Shown: positions 13,101-26,938 of the stretch, in pieces | How the letters are laid out: each line of letters starts with the position of its first letter | How positions within the stretch are numbered: position 1 is the first letter of the stretch | Assembly (NCBI GenBank): GCA_033063855.1 | Contig: CP093829.1 | Location: 25,203,537-25,267,536, forward strand | Length of the DNA stretch: 64,000 nt | Source: Smittia aterrima | Lineage: Eukaryota > Arthropoda > Insecta > Diptera > Chironomidae | Reading direction: 5' to 3' | Program-made: the position numbers and the translations under genes | Notes under the pieces: model-generated | Seen by the model: only the letters and a program-made list of their open reading frames with translations | Database searches by the model: none | Told to the model about the DNA's origin: nothing

Positions 13101-15531
13101 GCTGCAGTTACTAAGGAAAATTATAATCGCAGAGTTGCCGACTTTAGCCTGACGAAGGAGAGCTTTAATCGAATCGTCAAATGACGTTCAGCATAAGAAT
13201 TTTTTAACTTCCATCTTGCAGCCAACGATCATAATCATTTCATATTCAAAGCCAATAAAAGGAGAATAAAGCCTAAGAGATTTCGTTTAAAAAACGTGGT
13301 CGGCTTTATTTTATTTCGATGCAGGAGAAACGATTGCAAAGAAGAATCCAAAGCCAAAGAGATCAATGAAAATAACGAATTAGCAATTTGATGTTTTCCA
13401 CTTTGCTCAGCAAAAATTTTCATGTTCTGTGACTCGATAAACGTCAGCGCAAGTGGAAATGAATTCGGGAACACGTCAATTTTTATAGCCGCATGTGGAA
13501 TTAACGTGCTCGGGCCTTAAATTCTCTTCAATTTCGCCACAGAGCAATCCACGAGCCATTTAATTAAATTAAGAGATTAAATATTTATTTCCATCTCGAG
13601 TTTTACAATTGTTTGTTAGCAAATTCATCTACCGAACTGGGATTCGGATATTTTTTTATTGATAAAATGGTAAAAACATTTTTTTTCATTCACCGATGAA
13701 TTGCACTTAATGTAATGAGAGTCCGGCAACTCATTGAAAAGCGAGAAAGTTTGCAATTTTTCATTTTTTTTTCACTCGACGTTGACGTTGTCCGTGCAAC
13801 ATGTGCTTCGCAAAACGCCTTCGTAATTAGTTCTTAATTGCTTTTAACTTCAGTCGTCTAAGTCATGTGGCGAGTTCATATCTAAAATTAATCTTTATGA
13901 TTGCTCCATAAGATAAATCACTCTCGGAGTTGTTATTCATTGGATGTTTATCAAGATTTCACGGATTTCTGCCCTCTTGAGTTTTTTGTGAAGAGAAAAA
14001 GATATTTCAAGATTATTTCTCGATACCCTCATCATCTCAAAAGCTCTGATCTTATCAAATAGACTTCGATAAAGATCCACAATATTTTGAAATGTAAAAA
14101 ATAATAATCCAAAATAAATTGATAATTGAAAATGAAGATGATGAGCGAGATGTGATTCCGAGAAATCGAAGTCAAACAGAGACACGTGTGATACGAAGCA
14201 CGGATTGACTTTATTTGCTTCCGCTGATTGACTTTTAAATTGCTTCACCGCTTGTTTGTTTTGAAAATTGATTTAAAATTTTTATTATGCGAAAAAAATG
14301 ATTCGATTTGCTTTTCCACCGAACGAGGACACTAAACGATATTGATTTGTTCGATCAGACATGAAGCGATGTGTCAGAGCTCAGTCCAACTGTGTAAATA
14401 ATGACGTTCGATGTTTGATGCGATTGTTTTGCGTTACGAAGACAAAAGTTTATGATTGAGTGATAAATCAAGAAATTTCCTTTTCATCATTCATTGTAGT
14501 CACACATTGTTAACAAATGATTTTCATTATCATTTTGATTACAATTTTCTGCCGAGATTTCGGTTAAAAGAACACGCATCGTGGCTGGAGCTTTCTTAGT
14601 AATTGCTTTCTTACACGAAATATTTCTTCAATAGCAACGACAAAAGCTCCACACATTCAGGTAATCAGCTTCATTCTTAGAGCTCAGAGGAGAAATCGCA
14701 TTCATCCATTCAATGAAAAATAAAGATGATTTATTGCTTTTAATAAAAATCGTTTGTTTTGTTCGTTCGTTGATTCTTCTGCTTCTTTAAAAAAAATTCA
14801 CGACCCGTTTCCACGTTTCCTTATATGAATCTTTGTTTTCAGAATTCTAAACGTTGACTCCCTCATCCTAAGAGCTTTGTTCACAAGGTCAAATTATCCC
14901 AGTTGAGTTTCTTTGAAAGCTATTGCAGCTTTTAGAGAAAATAGAATTTTAATTTCTCCGTGGACCATCGGAATTCGCAAACGTTTTTAATTTTAAATTT
15001 TGTTCTCTCAAGACAATGATCTAATATTCTTGAAAGAGTAAGAAACTCTTTAAAATGTATTTTTTGATGTAAAATTACCTGAAAATAGAAACTTTATAGT
15101 AGAAAGCATTGTAAACTTCTTCAAATATTTTTAATTCTTTATTATCATTTTAAAAAGCTTTCAGCTGGTTACATCCTTACATTCAGGTAAAATATTTTTA
15201 AGTTTGTTGCAAAGTTGTTGATAATGATTCACAATTTTAATTCGCAACAATCGCTTCAATTGACTATTTAATCGAGGAAAGGACTTTCTCTTCATTCAAT
15301 ATTAAGTTAATTGGTTTGTCGGAAACAACTTGTTTGTACTTAATGAGCCATTTTTACAGCAATTAACTAGCTACGACAGCATTAAAATTTCATTTATTCA
15401 GAAGTCATCTTATGACCAATTAAGTGATTACATTTTCTGGCTAATGAGCTCTATTTCTATTTCGTTCTCGAAATATAAAGGAACTGAGATACAACTTAAA
15501 ACAAAAGTTTAACATTTGAGTTAAAAGCTCC
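10017..15531. other. Centre of the inverted duplication, no gene seen
   Basis: Non-repeated sequence between the arms; the 3' exons of the right DIP gene occupy 15532-16413 of the same spacer. It is AT-rich with many short homopolymer runs and frequent stops in all frames. The longest open frames (about 60-100 codons) show no recognisable domain or codon pattern. A possible poly(A) signal for the left DIP copy lies at 10293-10298, and one for the right copy at 15393-15398 (minus strand). I found no tRNA, transposase or terminal inverted repeat. Confidence 0.6.
14713..14773 (+). repeat. 61-bp direct repeat, copy 2
   Basis: Same-strand match to positions 1-61. The two copies bracket the left arm plus 4.7 kb of spacer, as a duplicated junction or target site would. 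No transposon ends are visible next to either copy. Confidence 0.85.
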
Positions 15532-18500
15532 TTAAAATAAACAGAAGAGCGTTGGTTGTCGCATCATAGTGGAATAAAACGAATAAAAATAAATAAAAAT
15601 CAATATCGAGAGTGGTAACTTTAATTTTTCTGATGTTGACGTTTCCTGCTCGTTCACATTTTGATTCTCTGTGCTCTGAATGTTGTCGCTCTGCAGACGA
15701 TGGTCTGTAAGAAGAATGGATTCAGAATAGATTAGCGCTTACTGAGAAATGTGTACTACTGAGCTGTGAGGATCATTTTAAATCAGTTTATAAATCTACG
15801 CGAATCAGTAAAAGGAAATTAAAAATTTATTTATTTCATCCGATAAGAGGATGACTTCCTAATTAAATTTTTGATCCAAAATGTTTTAAAGCGAGAAGTG
15901 AAATTTTATTTTATCGAGGACCATTTTTTTCTTTGACTGGTGGTCATCATTGAAGTGATACAGAAAATTCAATTAAATTTGTTTAATGAAGAAGAAACAA
16001 ATCGAAATGCTCTTAAAAATTCAGAATAAAACTCAAGAAGCATGAAGAGCTCAATGTTGAGAATTGACATTTAGATTTAAAATTGGTCTTCGGAAATAAC
16101 GTTACGACTAAGGTCGAGAGAGAATGGATAGTTATAACATTGGTGATCAGACCCCAATAAAATATTTAATCTCAGCAATTGCTTGATTCCAAAAATCTCG
16201 ACAATCAATTGGATCATCTAATGCTTTTTTGATGTCTCAAATATCATTTGTCTGTGGAGATGACGATTCAATGAAGTTTCAATGTCAATTAACAACCCTG
16301 ATTGAAAATAAATAAGTGAACATCAGTACCCTTGTCTCGATTGCCTTGAGATCCTCCGACATTTTTCAACTTCGAATAATCATCAATGGAGGATTTGTAA
16401 TTTGACGTTTTGTCTGTGCAGAAGGAAAAGAAAAGAAATTGCTTAGTTAAGAAATCATAAAAAATGTTTTAATCTGAGTGCAAAAACTTGAGCGGGAGAA
16501 TGGAATTGGGATATAAAAGCTTTTCAGGGAAGATTGAGGAAAATATTTCTGAACAAACATTAATAAGATTCGATGTGAACACGAAGCACTTGGAAAGATT
16601 GCAGCAAACGAATTAAGACTCGCTACGTGAAAATTCATAAGAACATTCCATTTCGCTTACCAATCATATTTTCATTTCTATGAGCAGATGTTGTAGTTTT
16701 CAAAGTTGTCGTCGTAGGCGGAAGTGTAGTTTGCAATGTTGCTTGTGGTATGTCTGTGGAAATTTGTTGTTCAGTTCATGAAATGAAAGAGAATTTATCA
16801 AATTTGCTTGACAATTGTTAATATTCATGAGTTCCCGAGTCAACAAAGTGTTCGTTGCATCTCTAAAGCCATAGACTAAGAGCAGAAATTAAAAGGAAGG
16901 AGTAGAAGAATTCGTCTGAGGTTTTATATTTAGGAAATCAAATTGAGAGTGAGTGTTATTGAAATGTCAGGAAATCTATTTCAAATACAGAAGGAGAACA
17001 TTCGTTAGGGCACTTCCGGTCACCCTCAGATGCGTGAGAGTAACAAGATGGAAACTTGGACATTTGTAGAGTAAACTCAATCGAACGAGAATGTAAATTG
17101 AAACATACGACGAAATAAATGCTTGTTCGAATGTTTTATGCTTCTCTTCGCCCCAATAAATGTGAACACAGTCTCCTGATTCTCTCTCTCTTTATTTGAC
17201 GATATGTTCCACAAAGTTCGAACTGAAGCGGTTGCTGGAAACATTTAGATTTTCCGAAAGCGATGAAAGCAAGTCAGGTATAAAAATATAATGATGTGAA
17301 AACGCTCAGTAGTCAAAATTGTGCAGAATTTCCATAAAAATATAATTTTATTATTTCGTTCCATATGAAGAATGAGTAGTAGAAGGCGAGGAAGGCAAAT
17401 ATTGAGAAAGAAAAAATTTAAACAAATCAAAAGAATGCTTCGGTGATCCCCAAGCAAACATAAAGAGCAAAGTGATTGCGTTAGAGCTAATGATCAAATA
17501 AAAGTTCACTTACGATAAAGCTTAATTGAGCCATCTGTGTCTCCCAAAGAATTCTTACTGACACATCGATAGGAGCCAAAGTCGTTTTGATTCACAGAAA
17601 CGATTGTTAGCTTCATGATGACTTTATATCCAATCTCTAAGTTTAGTGGCTCGAACCGTTTGCCTTTTCCAAATAAATCACAAAAGTTAATTTTTCTGAC
17701 ACAGGATTAATTTTTATTTATCACTCACCTTGAGTTAAAATTGTTTCATTCTTCATCCAGTAATTAATTGACTTTGGATAAGCTTCCGAATGACACTCGA
17801 GAGTTATTTTCTGTCCAATTGCGCTGCCCACCAATTGATTTGGAATCGTAACCATCGGCGGAACTGGAAGTAAAAATAATTTTAGTTCAACATCAATTGA
17901 GTTTGCATTGAGAAGCGATTGAAGAAGCATCAGCAGTTCTATGCGGTGCCAAATTAAGATTGCACAGACTTTGCACACATTGCATCGGGCGAAACTCAAT
18001 TTTGGCTCCATTGAAAGGCAAAGCAAAATATTTCAAGTGAAAAAGCTTTTGCTGAGGTCAAATGCAATCGTTACTTGCTTCAAATGCTTTCAGATCGAAT
18101 AGTTTTGAGTGCACGTAGAGCAATATGGTTAGCAAAACTAAAACAAACATGAGCGGAAAATATAAATCCTGAGATCAAATTAAAGGTTTCAATTTCTGCT
18201 TTCGCAATTCATCATCGAGAAACAGATTGTTTGCACTCTCGTAGTAGTAGAACATCAAACGCCTTTTCGCCTTTTTGATGTTGTGATTTCAATTTTGGAA
18301 TGTTTGCGCAAGGTAAACTCTCTGGAATCGCAATCCTCTAATAAAATACTCGCAGTGTAGAGAAAGCGATTTATTTCACAGTGGTAATTGACTCCACGTG
18401 GAATCGCATGAAAAATTGCCACAAACATTTATTTTCTCGCTCGATTATTTTCTCTCCTTGTCGACTTTCAGTGTTTTATTGAAAGAAAAAACAAGCTCAA

Positions 18501-21120
18501 GACGAGTTTGGAATTGCCGTTTAAAAGTTTCACTTGGTCTCGATGAGACTTTATTATCAATTCGATCTAAATTGAAAAGCTTTCGCTTCTTCTGTCTCCT
18601 GCAATAGCTCAAGGAAAACTCCAAAAAAAGAGAATTTTTCTCATTCGATTATCGTTTTTCCTTCGTTTGCCTTCAACTTGTGCATAAAATTACAATTTTT
18701 TATCGCAAAACGAGTAAGTACACGCAAGGAATAAACAATTTCCACTACTCATAGATCACAACACTTTAGCTCACGAGCGAATTTTGCCACTCAACTGCAA
18801 CACAATACTTACAATGAACAATTAACATCACCCTCTTGCTAACGCTTGGCGGAATCCCATTCTGTTGATGGTTGTTGTTGATGTTGGTTGATTCGTGAGG
18901 GGAGGAGAAAGCACAAATTTAGTTGTTCAAGAGCTTTCTCTTATCGTTCAATCGGAATTACCTGAGCAATACATAAATATGCACCCATGTGCAAGCGATT
19001 AACACGAGATATGCTGAGCATTGATCCGTTAAAGCTCGCCACTTCGTTCGTTGTTGATGTACAAGCCAGGGGGCGAAATAAAGAATGCAAATGAGAACGC
19101 GTTCGACTTTGAAATGTTCTAATTAGACATCGTCTCAGTGTGTCTAATCTCTTAAGTCTCTCGAAAGCGGAATTAACATCATTTATCAGGAGAAAATTGG
19201 AGCAGAAAGGAAAATCGAATCATTAATTATTCAAACCTTCTCGTTGGCCAGCAATTGCTATCAGTTCGCTGCCTTCTCGTCGCCACGTGATTGTTGGAGT
19301 AGGAGAGCCTCGAGCTGCACATTTCAATGTCACGTTGCTACCTTCGCGTACAACCATGTCAGTGCTCGTTGGATAGTCGAGAATGTCTGGTGGAACTGCC
19401 GAGAGAGAGAAGTTGATAGAAATATTTACGTGCCTTCGATCAATATTGACTTACCAACGACTTCCAAGTATCCAACCTTGAAGAGAAAAGTAATTATTAA
19501 AATTGCCAAAGTGAATCAAATTCTTGTTCTCACCTGGTTCTTCATAGGATCTGTGTTGATCTGTGAATTAAATCAAACTTAATCTTTCGTGTTTCTAATT
19601 ATCTCATTCAAATCTCATACCTGACACATGTACCTAGACAACACGAAAAAAGTTTCTTAAACTTTCATTAGCTTTGTCGTTAAATGAATTACTCACCATC
19701 CCTTGTCAGACTCTTTCACATCTTTAATTCTCAACACCCAAGCTCGATTCTCAACAAGTGAAACAGTCATGCGATGATTTTTTGTGATAATGTGCTGCAA
19801 TTATTCAATTGTTATCATTGGAACCAAAGCGAGAAAGAGACTTCGCTTAGAATAATAATCACCGTCTGAATTGATAGAATCGTTTGAGTGTCTACTTTCA
19901 GCCACGCGATCTGCCATGGTAGAAATTAAGAGAGAACGAAACGATTTGTCAGACCGCAAAGCGAATTTAATTAATTTGATTTCGGTAGGGGAACAAAAGC
20001 AATTAACAACATCGCAGTTTGCTGATGGGATTGATTAAGTGATAATCATATTTATGAGGTTTCAGTTCATTACAATTCACGATATCATTTGCGGTTTTCA
20101 TCGCCCAATTGAACTAAGCTCAACCTTACCTTGTAAGTCTGTAAATTATCAACGACACAATTAAAAACTGCCTCGCGTCCTACTGCTATCGTCTGATTCT
20201 GAATTGGTTCACCGAACTTTGGTGTATCTGCTCGATGAGTTTCCACATCGCGTCAGGTGATGAAGGCGAGGAAGGCAAAAGAAAATAAAGATACACGAGA
20301 ACGTTAAAATCAATTTCATTTATTTTTTATTGAATTTTAACAACCGCAACATTTCGGGGGAGAATGAAACTGCACTTGAAAGCAAACTGCTTGTTTTCTC
20401 TGGCTCGTTTGGCGTGTTTGTGTCGACATAAACTTAACCTGTTATCGAAAACTGAAATGCATTTTAATTTTTATCACTTTCCCTCTGTTTCCTCTTTTTC
20501 CAAACAAGCAACGAACAGAATTATTTAGAGATTCAAGAGCGAGTTAACAGCATTCATAAAAATAGGGAAAAGTTCACTGAGATATGTTTAAGGATTTTTC
20601 TCGTTCATTAATCAGTTGCTTTCGGCTTCGTGCAAACTACAAAATGAAAATGTTTTTGAACACTCTCAACCTGTTTGTTCTCACCTTTGTCTTGTATGTA
20701 CGAGTTTGAATTGGTTTCGTTGGGATGATCTGATTGAAAATAAATAAAAAAAAAAGTTATCAATTACTTTTTACGTTCCTCTAAAAGTTTTGCTTTTAAA
20801 AAAACCAAAAATGATTTAATTCAGTCAAATGCTTTTATCGATTGTTCCGATGTCATCAAGCTCGACAACTGAGTCGCAGTTTGCATTTAAAATCAACGCA
20901 AATTGCATCAGATAAACAATAATTTAAATTTCTTCACGAGACATTGACTCCATCCGCAAATTTGATTTATTATCGAGCATTGATTTGTGGGACTTCGAAT
21001 TGGATTTGTGATGAGAGAGGCAAAGAAAGACAGAAGCGAAAATCTTTTTTCTTCACCTTCATTGGGAAAACTGTTGCTTAAGAAAATATTTGAAATGATC
21101 AGGAGAATGGGAACAATCAT
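15532..21120 (-). CDS. DIP-family three-Ig cell-surface protein, full-length right copy
   Basis: Minus-strand partner of the left DIP gene and probably the intact original. Sixteen exons, 5' to 3': 21057-21120, 20685-20729, 20130-20227, 19863-19910, 19697-19794, 19621-19633, 19534-19560, 19455-19476, 19237-19395, 18962-19041, 18813-18861, 17729-17863, 17514-17663, 16661-16753, 16330-16413, 15532-15704; 1338 nt, 445 aa. The first 13 exons match the left copy in length. Exon 14 ends at a good donor (gtaagc). Exon 15 encodes a KTSNYKSSIDDYSK-type linker like those I recall from other DIPs. Exon 16 ends in a hydrophobic run around LSILIFIYFYSF, suiting a GPI-anchor signal. Ig disulphide cysteines are all present. 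Many substitutions between copies are silent (for example CTG/TTG and GTA/GTC in exon 8), consistent with constraint or gene conversion. Confidence 0.92.
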
Positions 21121-21704
21121 GGCATGTTTTATAAAGGCGACAGTGCTTGTTGAAGTGTCGACTCGAATCCTTATTGTCCTTGATCGCTCGAGCTGATCTC
21201 ACGGTAATCCTATCGAATATTGAGATGTGATTTTGATTTCAACACATAAATGCCATCAAAAATATTGACGGCAATCGTTTCACAACGAAAACACTCCCGA
21301 ATTTTATTTGCTTCTTCGTTTATCTTCTTGATTACTCAGTGTCACGAATCACTTATCCATAAAAACGGCGAAAGAATTTCTGACTTCGTGTCATGATCCT
21401 GATTTGACTCGAAACTTTTTTTCCTTCCCTCTTTTTTCTTTTACTTTATTTTATTTATTTCATCGCTATCTGTCTGGTTGAGTTCTTAGGCGCTGAATTT
21501 TTTATTGCTTTCGTATCCTTTTCAATTCTTGTAATTGACTCTTGAGTGGTTAATGAACGGTGCGACGTTTCACTTTAGTTTTGAGGTCTTGCTTCTTTAT
21601 TTTCACACTCAATTCATTTCCATTTTTGCTTCCTTCCGGTTTCCTGTCTCACTCAATAACTGTCGATTGACATCGAGATTTATATTCCAAGAAAAAATCT
21701 TTAG

Positions 21705-22165
21705 TTTGTTTCATCCAAATTGAGGATTGTAACCGTCATAACGAAAAAAGATGTATCAAATAGATTTTTAATGATGTCAAACATTAAAATTCACTTTTGG
21801 TTTTTACTTTCAGCACCGCGTTATATCCACGTTCATAGTTTCCGAGTTCCACGAACAGACTGAATGAAATGATCTCGAGGATTCTCTTTTTCACTCGACG
21901 AGCGTTGGATTTCTCCTTCGCTCAATTGGATGACATGCGCAGAATTGTTGATAACTTGTTACATGAAATCTGATTGAGGTAAAACGCAGATTGATGAAGA
22001 TTTGATTTGAAGGATAAATTTTCTTTTAAGCGATTTCAATTCAATCGTTCAATTCAACTTGTTGACATTGTTTTGGGATTAGAGAGGGGGACGAGGATTT
22101 ATTTTAAATTTCATTTGCCGAAAGAATTTAATCAAAAATTATTTGAAACTTCTCAAGTGCTTTAA
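21705..22165. other. Arm-specific block in the right arm
   Basis: Counterpart of left-arm block 4240-5000, about 300 bp shorter and unrelated in sequence. It lies upstream of the DIP first coding exon, in what is probably 5' regulatory or intronic DNA. Nothing recognisable inside. Confidence 0.7.
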
Positions 22166-24142
22166 ATACCTTATACCTTGATTGCCCGAAGTTTTCTTCT
22201 AATGTCTCGACAAATATCCGTCGAGGGGAGAAAATTATTCATTACCTAGTCATAAAATTAAATTTTATCTCGCCAATTTTTTCTGCTCCTTAATTTTAGA
22301 CCAAAGCTAAGCTCCAATGTAATTTATGACAAGGAGACTTTTCATTACATCGCGAACGAACCAATTTAAATTCCATTGAAACGTGCGAAGATTTCCTCGA
22401 AAATTCACTCAAAGTTGATGTAAAGGAAAAACATTTTCGTTGTTTTCTTGAATATTCCCAGCAACATTTTATCATTCATGAAACTACATATTTCCCCCAA
22501 CGAACATTGAATCTCATCAGAACTAAATATTAAGAAACTGCCCGATATCACGATCAATGAATATTTCCTCCGAGTGCATTGATATTCATCGGAATAAAGA
22601 GATTGCGTTAACTTATTCAAAAGACTTTCTACTTAGTTTGTGAACGGGTAAATTATTTTAATGAAATCAATGTCAGTCGCTGACTCGGCTTCTTATGCTT
22701 TCAATCGATATTTTCATTTAGTTTTTATTTGATTCGCGCTGTTAATGTGAGGACGCAATTGAGACAAAACAAACGACAAGACATTCGTCCACATAATTAG
22801 AGATCAAATCTCCAATCATCATAAAACAGTCGAATGAGTAAAGAAGCGAACGATAGAGGGAAATATGCTTGAAGTTGCGAAACAATGTTGTTCGCCCGCA
22901 ATTTGTTGTTACTTCAATTCAGAGTCTGAGAGCACTTGAAGGATGAGTTAGAATGACGCCGTAAAGTCTCCTCACCACGCCTTCTCTCTGGTTCCGCATC
23001 TTCAGATAATTCGAACAATCCGATCGCAATATGCAAAGCCCGTCGCATAATTTTTTCAACGCTCTCTCTCAGTTATTGACTCGAGCGATTCCAAAATGCT
23101 TGGCAAAGATTTTGAAAATTCAATTCAATTTAATAAATGTTTGATTCATGGGCTGCGGATTGATGAAGCATGTGGTTTGTTGGCAACACTGTTGTTCATT
23201 GTTGAGATAATTTATGATCAACGAGAAGTGCAAACATCAAAATATTTGTCGCAGGAATCTATTAACAGAGCTCTGGATAGATTTAAATGATAAAAATGTA
23301 AGAAACTTTTCATCTGATTGCATAATAAATGTTGCTCCGATCTTTCACATCAATTAATTTGTGTTGTCTGTGATGCTTGAACATGTTATTCATCAATTTC
23401 AATCCGGTCTAAGCTCATGGAAAGTCATCACAGTTGATTGAGTTAAGTTTGAACAGCTTGCGAATCAATGTTTAAGTAAAACATGATTGATTTGAATACA
23501 AATCGGAGTTGACTTTAGATCCATACATAGATCCAATTAAACTTCGTCGACTCGACGTCCTGTTGTCGAAAGACGAAGAACATTTCATTATTGGATCATA
23601 AATTTTAATTTTAGATGAGCAACGAGAGGATTCGAGATGGAATTTCGAATCATAAACTCGATGAATCCATTAAAAGGAAGAAGATTTCAATTTGTGTCTT
23701 ATCGTACTTGACCTGACTTCTTCTCTCATTAATCAAATATTTAAGTTTTAGTGAGATTTTGGGAAAATGTAAGAGTCGACTTGGAAAGTGATTTGTTTCA
23801 AATTATTTTCACCTGAAATATTTTCTTTCAACTTTGAACTTTGCCATTTTTTGATCGAAATAAAAATAATTTTTGATTTGAAATCCACTCAAACCAATTC
23901 TGTCATGTCGTGGATATCCGGACCCAATTTCGAATTATTTTTATGACTTTTCGTAAGAGGATTTTTCGAGAGTAAAATTGAGCATCATCGAGTGGCCTCG
24001 TCTCACATCTTCACGTGTCGAAATAAATGTTTAATAAGCCAAAGACGATCCGGGCAATAATCATAAAAGGATCAAAATAAATAATGCATGGAGATAAGTT
24101 ACTTAAACTAAATAAAAAAAATCGATGATAAATAAAAATTTA

Positions 24143-24426
24143 TTAGCTTTCGATGTTTTTATTAGAACGAAGTCTTCGTCTGCATCTGACGACTTGAGGC
24201 ATAAAATCCTCAAACTTTTCCAATTGATCGGAACCTTTTCGGATTTGCTTTCGAGTTAAAAGATTTAAAACGTCATTCGACTCAAATGTGCGGTTGGATT
24301 CGAGCATTTTAAGATAACTCTGAAGAGACTTAACCAACATGGCGAGCCAATGAATTCAAATCTTAATTTCATTAAAATCTCTCGCTCCAATTCCAGCTGC
24401 TTCTGAGTTAGTTTCTGCTTGCCGTA
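24143..24426 (-). other. Possible small or broken coding stretch (right arm)
   Basis: Mirror copy of the stretch at 1948-2234, with the same two frames and the same offset. The 65-codon frame (24143-24340) differs from its partner at two residues, F to S and L to R. Those changes are non-synonymous, unlike the mostly silent differences in the nearby DIP exons, which argues against strong constraint. Confidence 0.2.
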
Positions 24427-26185
24427 CATTTTCCCTTCACTCCCACATAACTCTCTTTGTGATTATGAAACAAAAAAAGCGTTTTTGAGATCTTGGAGGG
24501 AGAAAAGCGCTGGACCGTTTCATGGCAAAGAGTGTTGACAAAAGTTTTTGGTGCGTGATTTCCTGTTTCCTTCTTTTCACACGATGATTTATAAGAAAGG
24601 AATCGGCAGCAAAATTCAAATCGAGTGCTCTGGGAAAAACATGGCACAGAATAAAGTAATTTGTAGAAAACTGCGGGAGTTCTTTGAGTCTATTCCTCGT
24701 TGACTGCAGTTGAATTGGCAACAGAAACAGTTGGCGCTTCGTCCTTGTTGTTGCATCAGCAAATTTCGGAATCTTAGAAAAGACTTTTTATTAAAGTAAA
24801 CTTCTAATTTCGTTGTGGCAACGTCTGATCGCAGACATGAGCTCAGTTTAATAAATTAGTCCAAAAAACAGGTGAAGTCATGAAAAGTTAAACTTTAAAG
24901 CTCCAGGAAGAGTCAGCTACAAAAATATTTCATCTGCGGTCTTCAAATATTTTTCCTTTGGCAATAATTCTCCCTCCTTTCGGAATTTGCCTGAATCCTT
25001 CTTGTCTAATGAAGCAAAAACTTAGAAGACGTTTGCAGGATTAATTTGATGAACATCTCAGTGAATGTTCGTGACTTTCAACCAATTTCCACTTTTATCG
25101 ATTTAATATTCCGTTGGTTAAGGAGAAATAAACGAACTTCATGAACAAGTGCGAACAGGGGAGAGAGAGAGTTGTGCTGACTGGCAAGTTGGAAATTATC
25201 ATGTTACAAAAACGATTAACTTTCGGTACAAAATTTAAATTTCTTCGCTCAATCAAAACTTTTAAACAGCTTTTGCTTGAAATTGAAATTTCCGGGCTCG
25301 TTTCACCTTTCCATTACATTCATTGTGCAGTTTAACTCTTAACAATTTCCTCGTTAGAAAGTGTTGGATGCGATCTCAGGTAATCTCTGAATCCTTTCAA
25401 CTTTTAATCGTTCAAGACACTGCGCCTCTTCAAAATTGTTTCTACAAAACTTTTTATCGATTTTCAATTTGTAAGCTGAAATATTTTTATGTTGCAACAT
25501 ATGCTGCTCAGTGAAATTTTAGTTTACTATTCGAAAGAAGCCAAAACATTCCAGCAGAAGATTTCAACTCTTCCCATCCTTGTCAGGTCAAACTTCATTA
25601 AGTTGAAGAGCAAACAAAACTTCTTTGATGTGGTCTCAGCAACCATAAAGTCAATCCACTCCTTAAATGTAATTAAAATATTTTTCTCTCATCCGTTCAG
25701 CTTCATTTTCCTGTTTCACTTTTGTTGTAACCTAAACTCGCAATGAACCGGCAAAGCTCAGACCTTGTTTGTTTGCTTTGTTACTCCGCACTCTTGTTGC
25801 TTCGTTGTGTGATTAAAATATGCGACATGTAAAAGCTCGTTTTAAAAGCATTAGATCAACTTGTTCACGGTTGTTGTCGATTGAAAACGGATTTTAATTA
25901 ACTCGAGTACATTCACACAATGAAAAATTATTTATTCATTATCAAACGTGAAAGGATTTTACAAACCGCTCGCTGTCATTATGGTTTTTGGCTCCAGAAT
26001 TAGTTCCATTAGTTTAAAATGTTTCACACGTCTTTACAAACAGAAAAGAAAAAGTTTCACTCGCAATAAATGTCGGAAAACGTCGAAAAATGTCAAAGCA
26101 AAAGGAACTTTTCTAATAATGAAACCACTTTTCTTATTTGTCTTTAAGAATTCAATCTTCAATTCTGCTAATGGATGCGAATTCG

Positions 26186-26938
26186 ATTTAGACTCATTGT
26201 GTTTACAAAGCGATTCGAATTGAGTGAATGCAATTTCCTGTGGTCGTCACTTTGATGCTTTCAGTGTAACTCAAAATCTAAGTTATGCTTAATCCTTCAG
26301 AATCTTGTTCAAATTTATTTGAAAATGAACATAAGCTTTAAAAATCTTACTTTAAGGATCTTCAAGAAAAGTAGTGAGCAAATATCAATCAGAGAATTTA
26401 TTAAGAGAATTGACATGTTATCTTATCAAATAAACGAAGGTCGTTCCACATTTTCATGAATTAATGAAGTTTTGAATGAATTTACTATGAAAACTTTAAA
26501 AGAGCTTTCAGTGCTGATATGTTAGAAGCTTATCTTCTTCGAAAGTTATCAAACGAGTTATTTTACAATTCAAGGCCTTATTTACTCTGAGTCTATCAAA
26601 CTTCCTCGTTTACTAAGATTTGTCAAAGATATCGACGCGATAGATTTCCTAGCTTCCTAAAACGCTTAAAATCATCAGATTTATGATTTCCGCTCAATGA
26701 TAAGCAGAAACAGACGAAACGACATCCTGTCGTGAATTTTTAAACTTCGATTGCACACGTCAAGCATCAACCGCTCATTTTTTGATAAGAAAACCTTGAG
26801 CGGTTACAATAAAACTCTCAATAATCTAATCAGCTTGAGATAAAAGACTTAAAATATTTTTAAAAAGTTTTTATTGCCAATGGTTCAGAAGAAATTCCAC
26901 TCACAAATTTGTGGCATCTGATGGATGAGTTTACATCT
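26186..26938. other. Gene-free stretch beyond the right arm
   Basis: AT-rich sequence between the outer edge of the inverted duplication and the 3' end of the first secreted-protein gene. Nothing recognisable on either strand. Confidence 0.5.

Larger units (their letters stand above)
16661..26185 (-). repeat. Right arm of large inverted duplication
   Basis: Reverse-complement partner of about 197-10016. The inner edge is the exon 14 splice donor at 16661; the outer edge is near 26185, beyond which the two flanks differ. It is slightly shorter than the left arm because a 460-bp block here replaces a 760-bp block there. The right copy of the DIP gene extends past the inner edge into unique sequence, so this arm looks like the original location and the left arm like the copy. 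That direction is inference. Confidence 0.95.
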
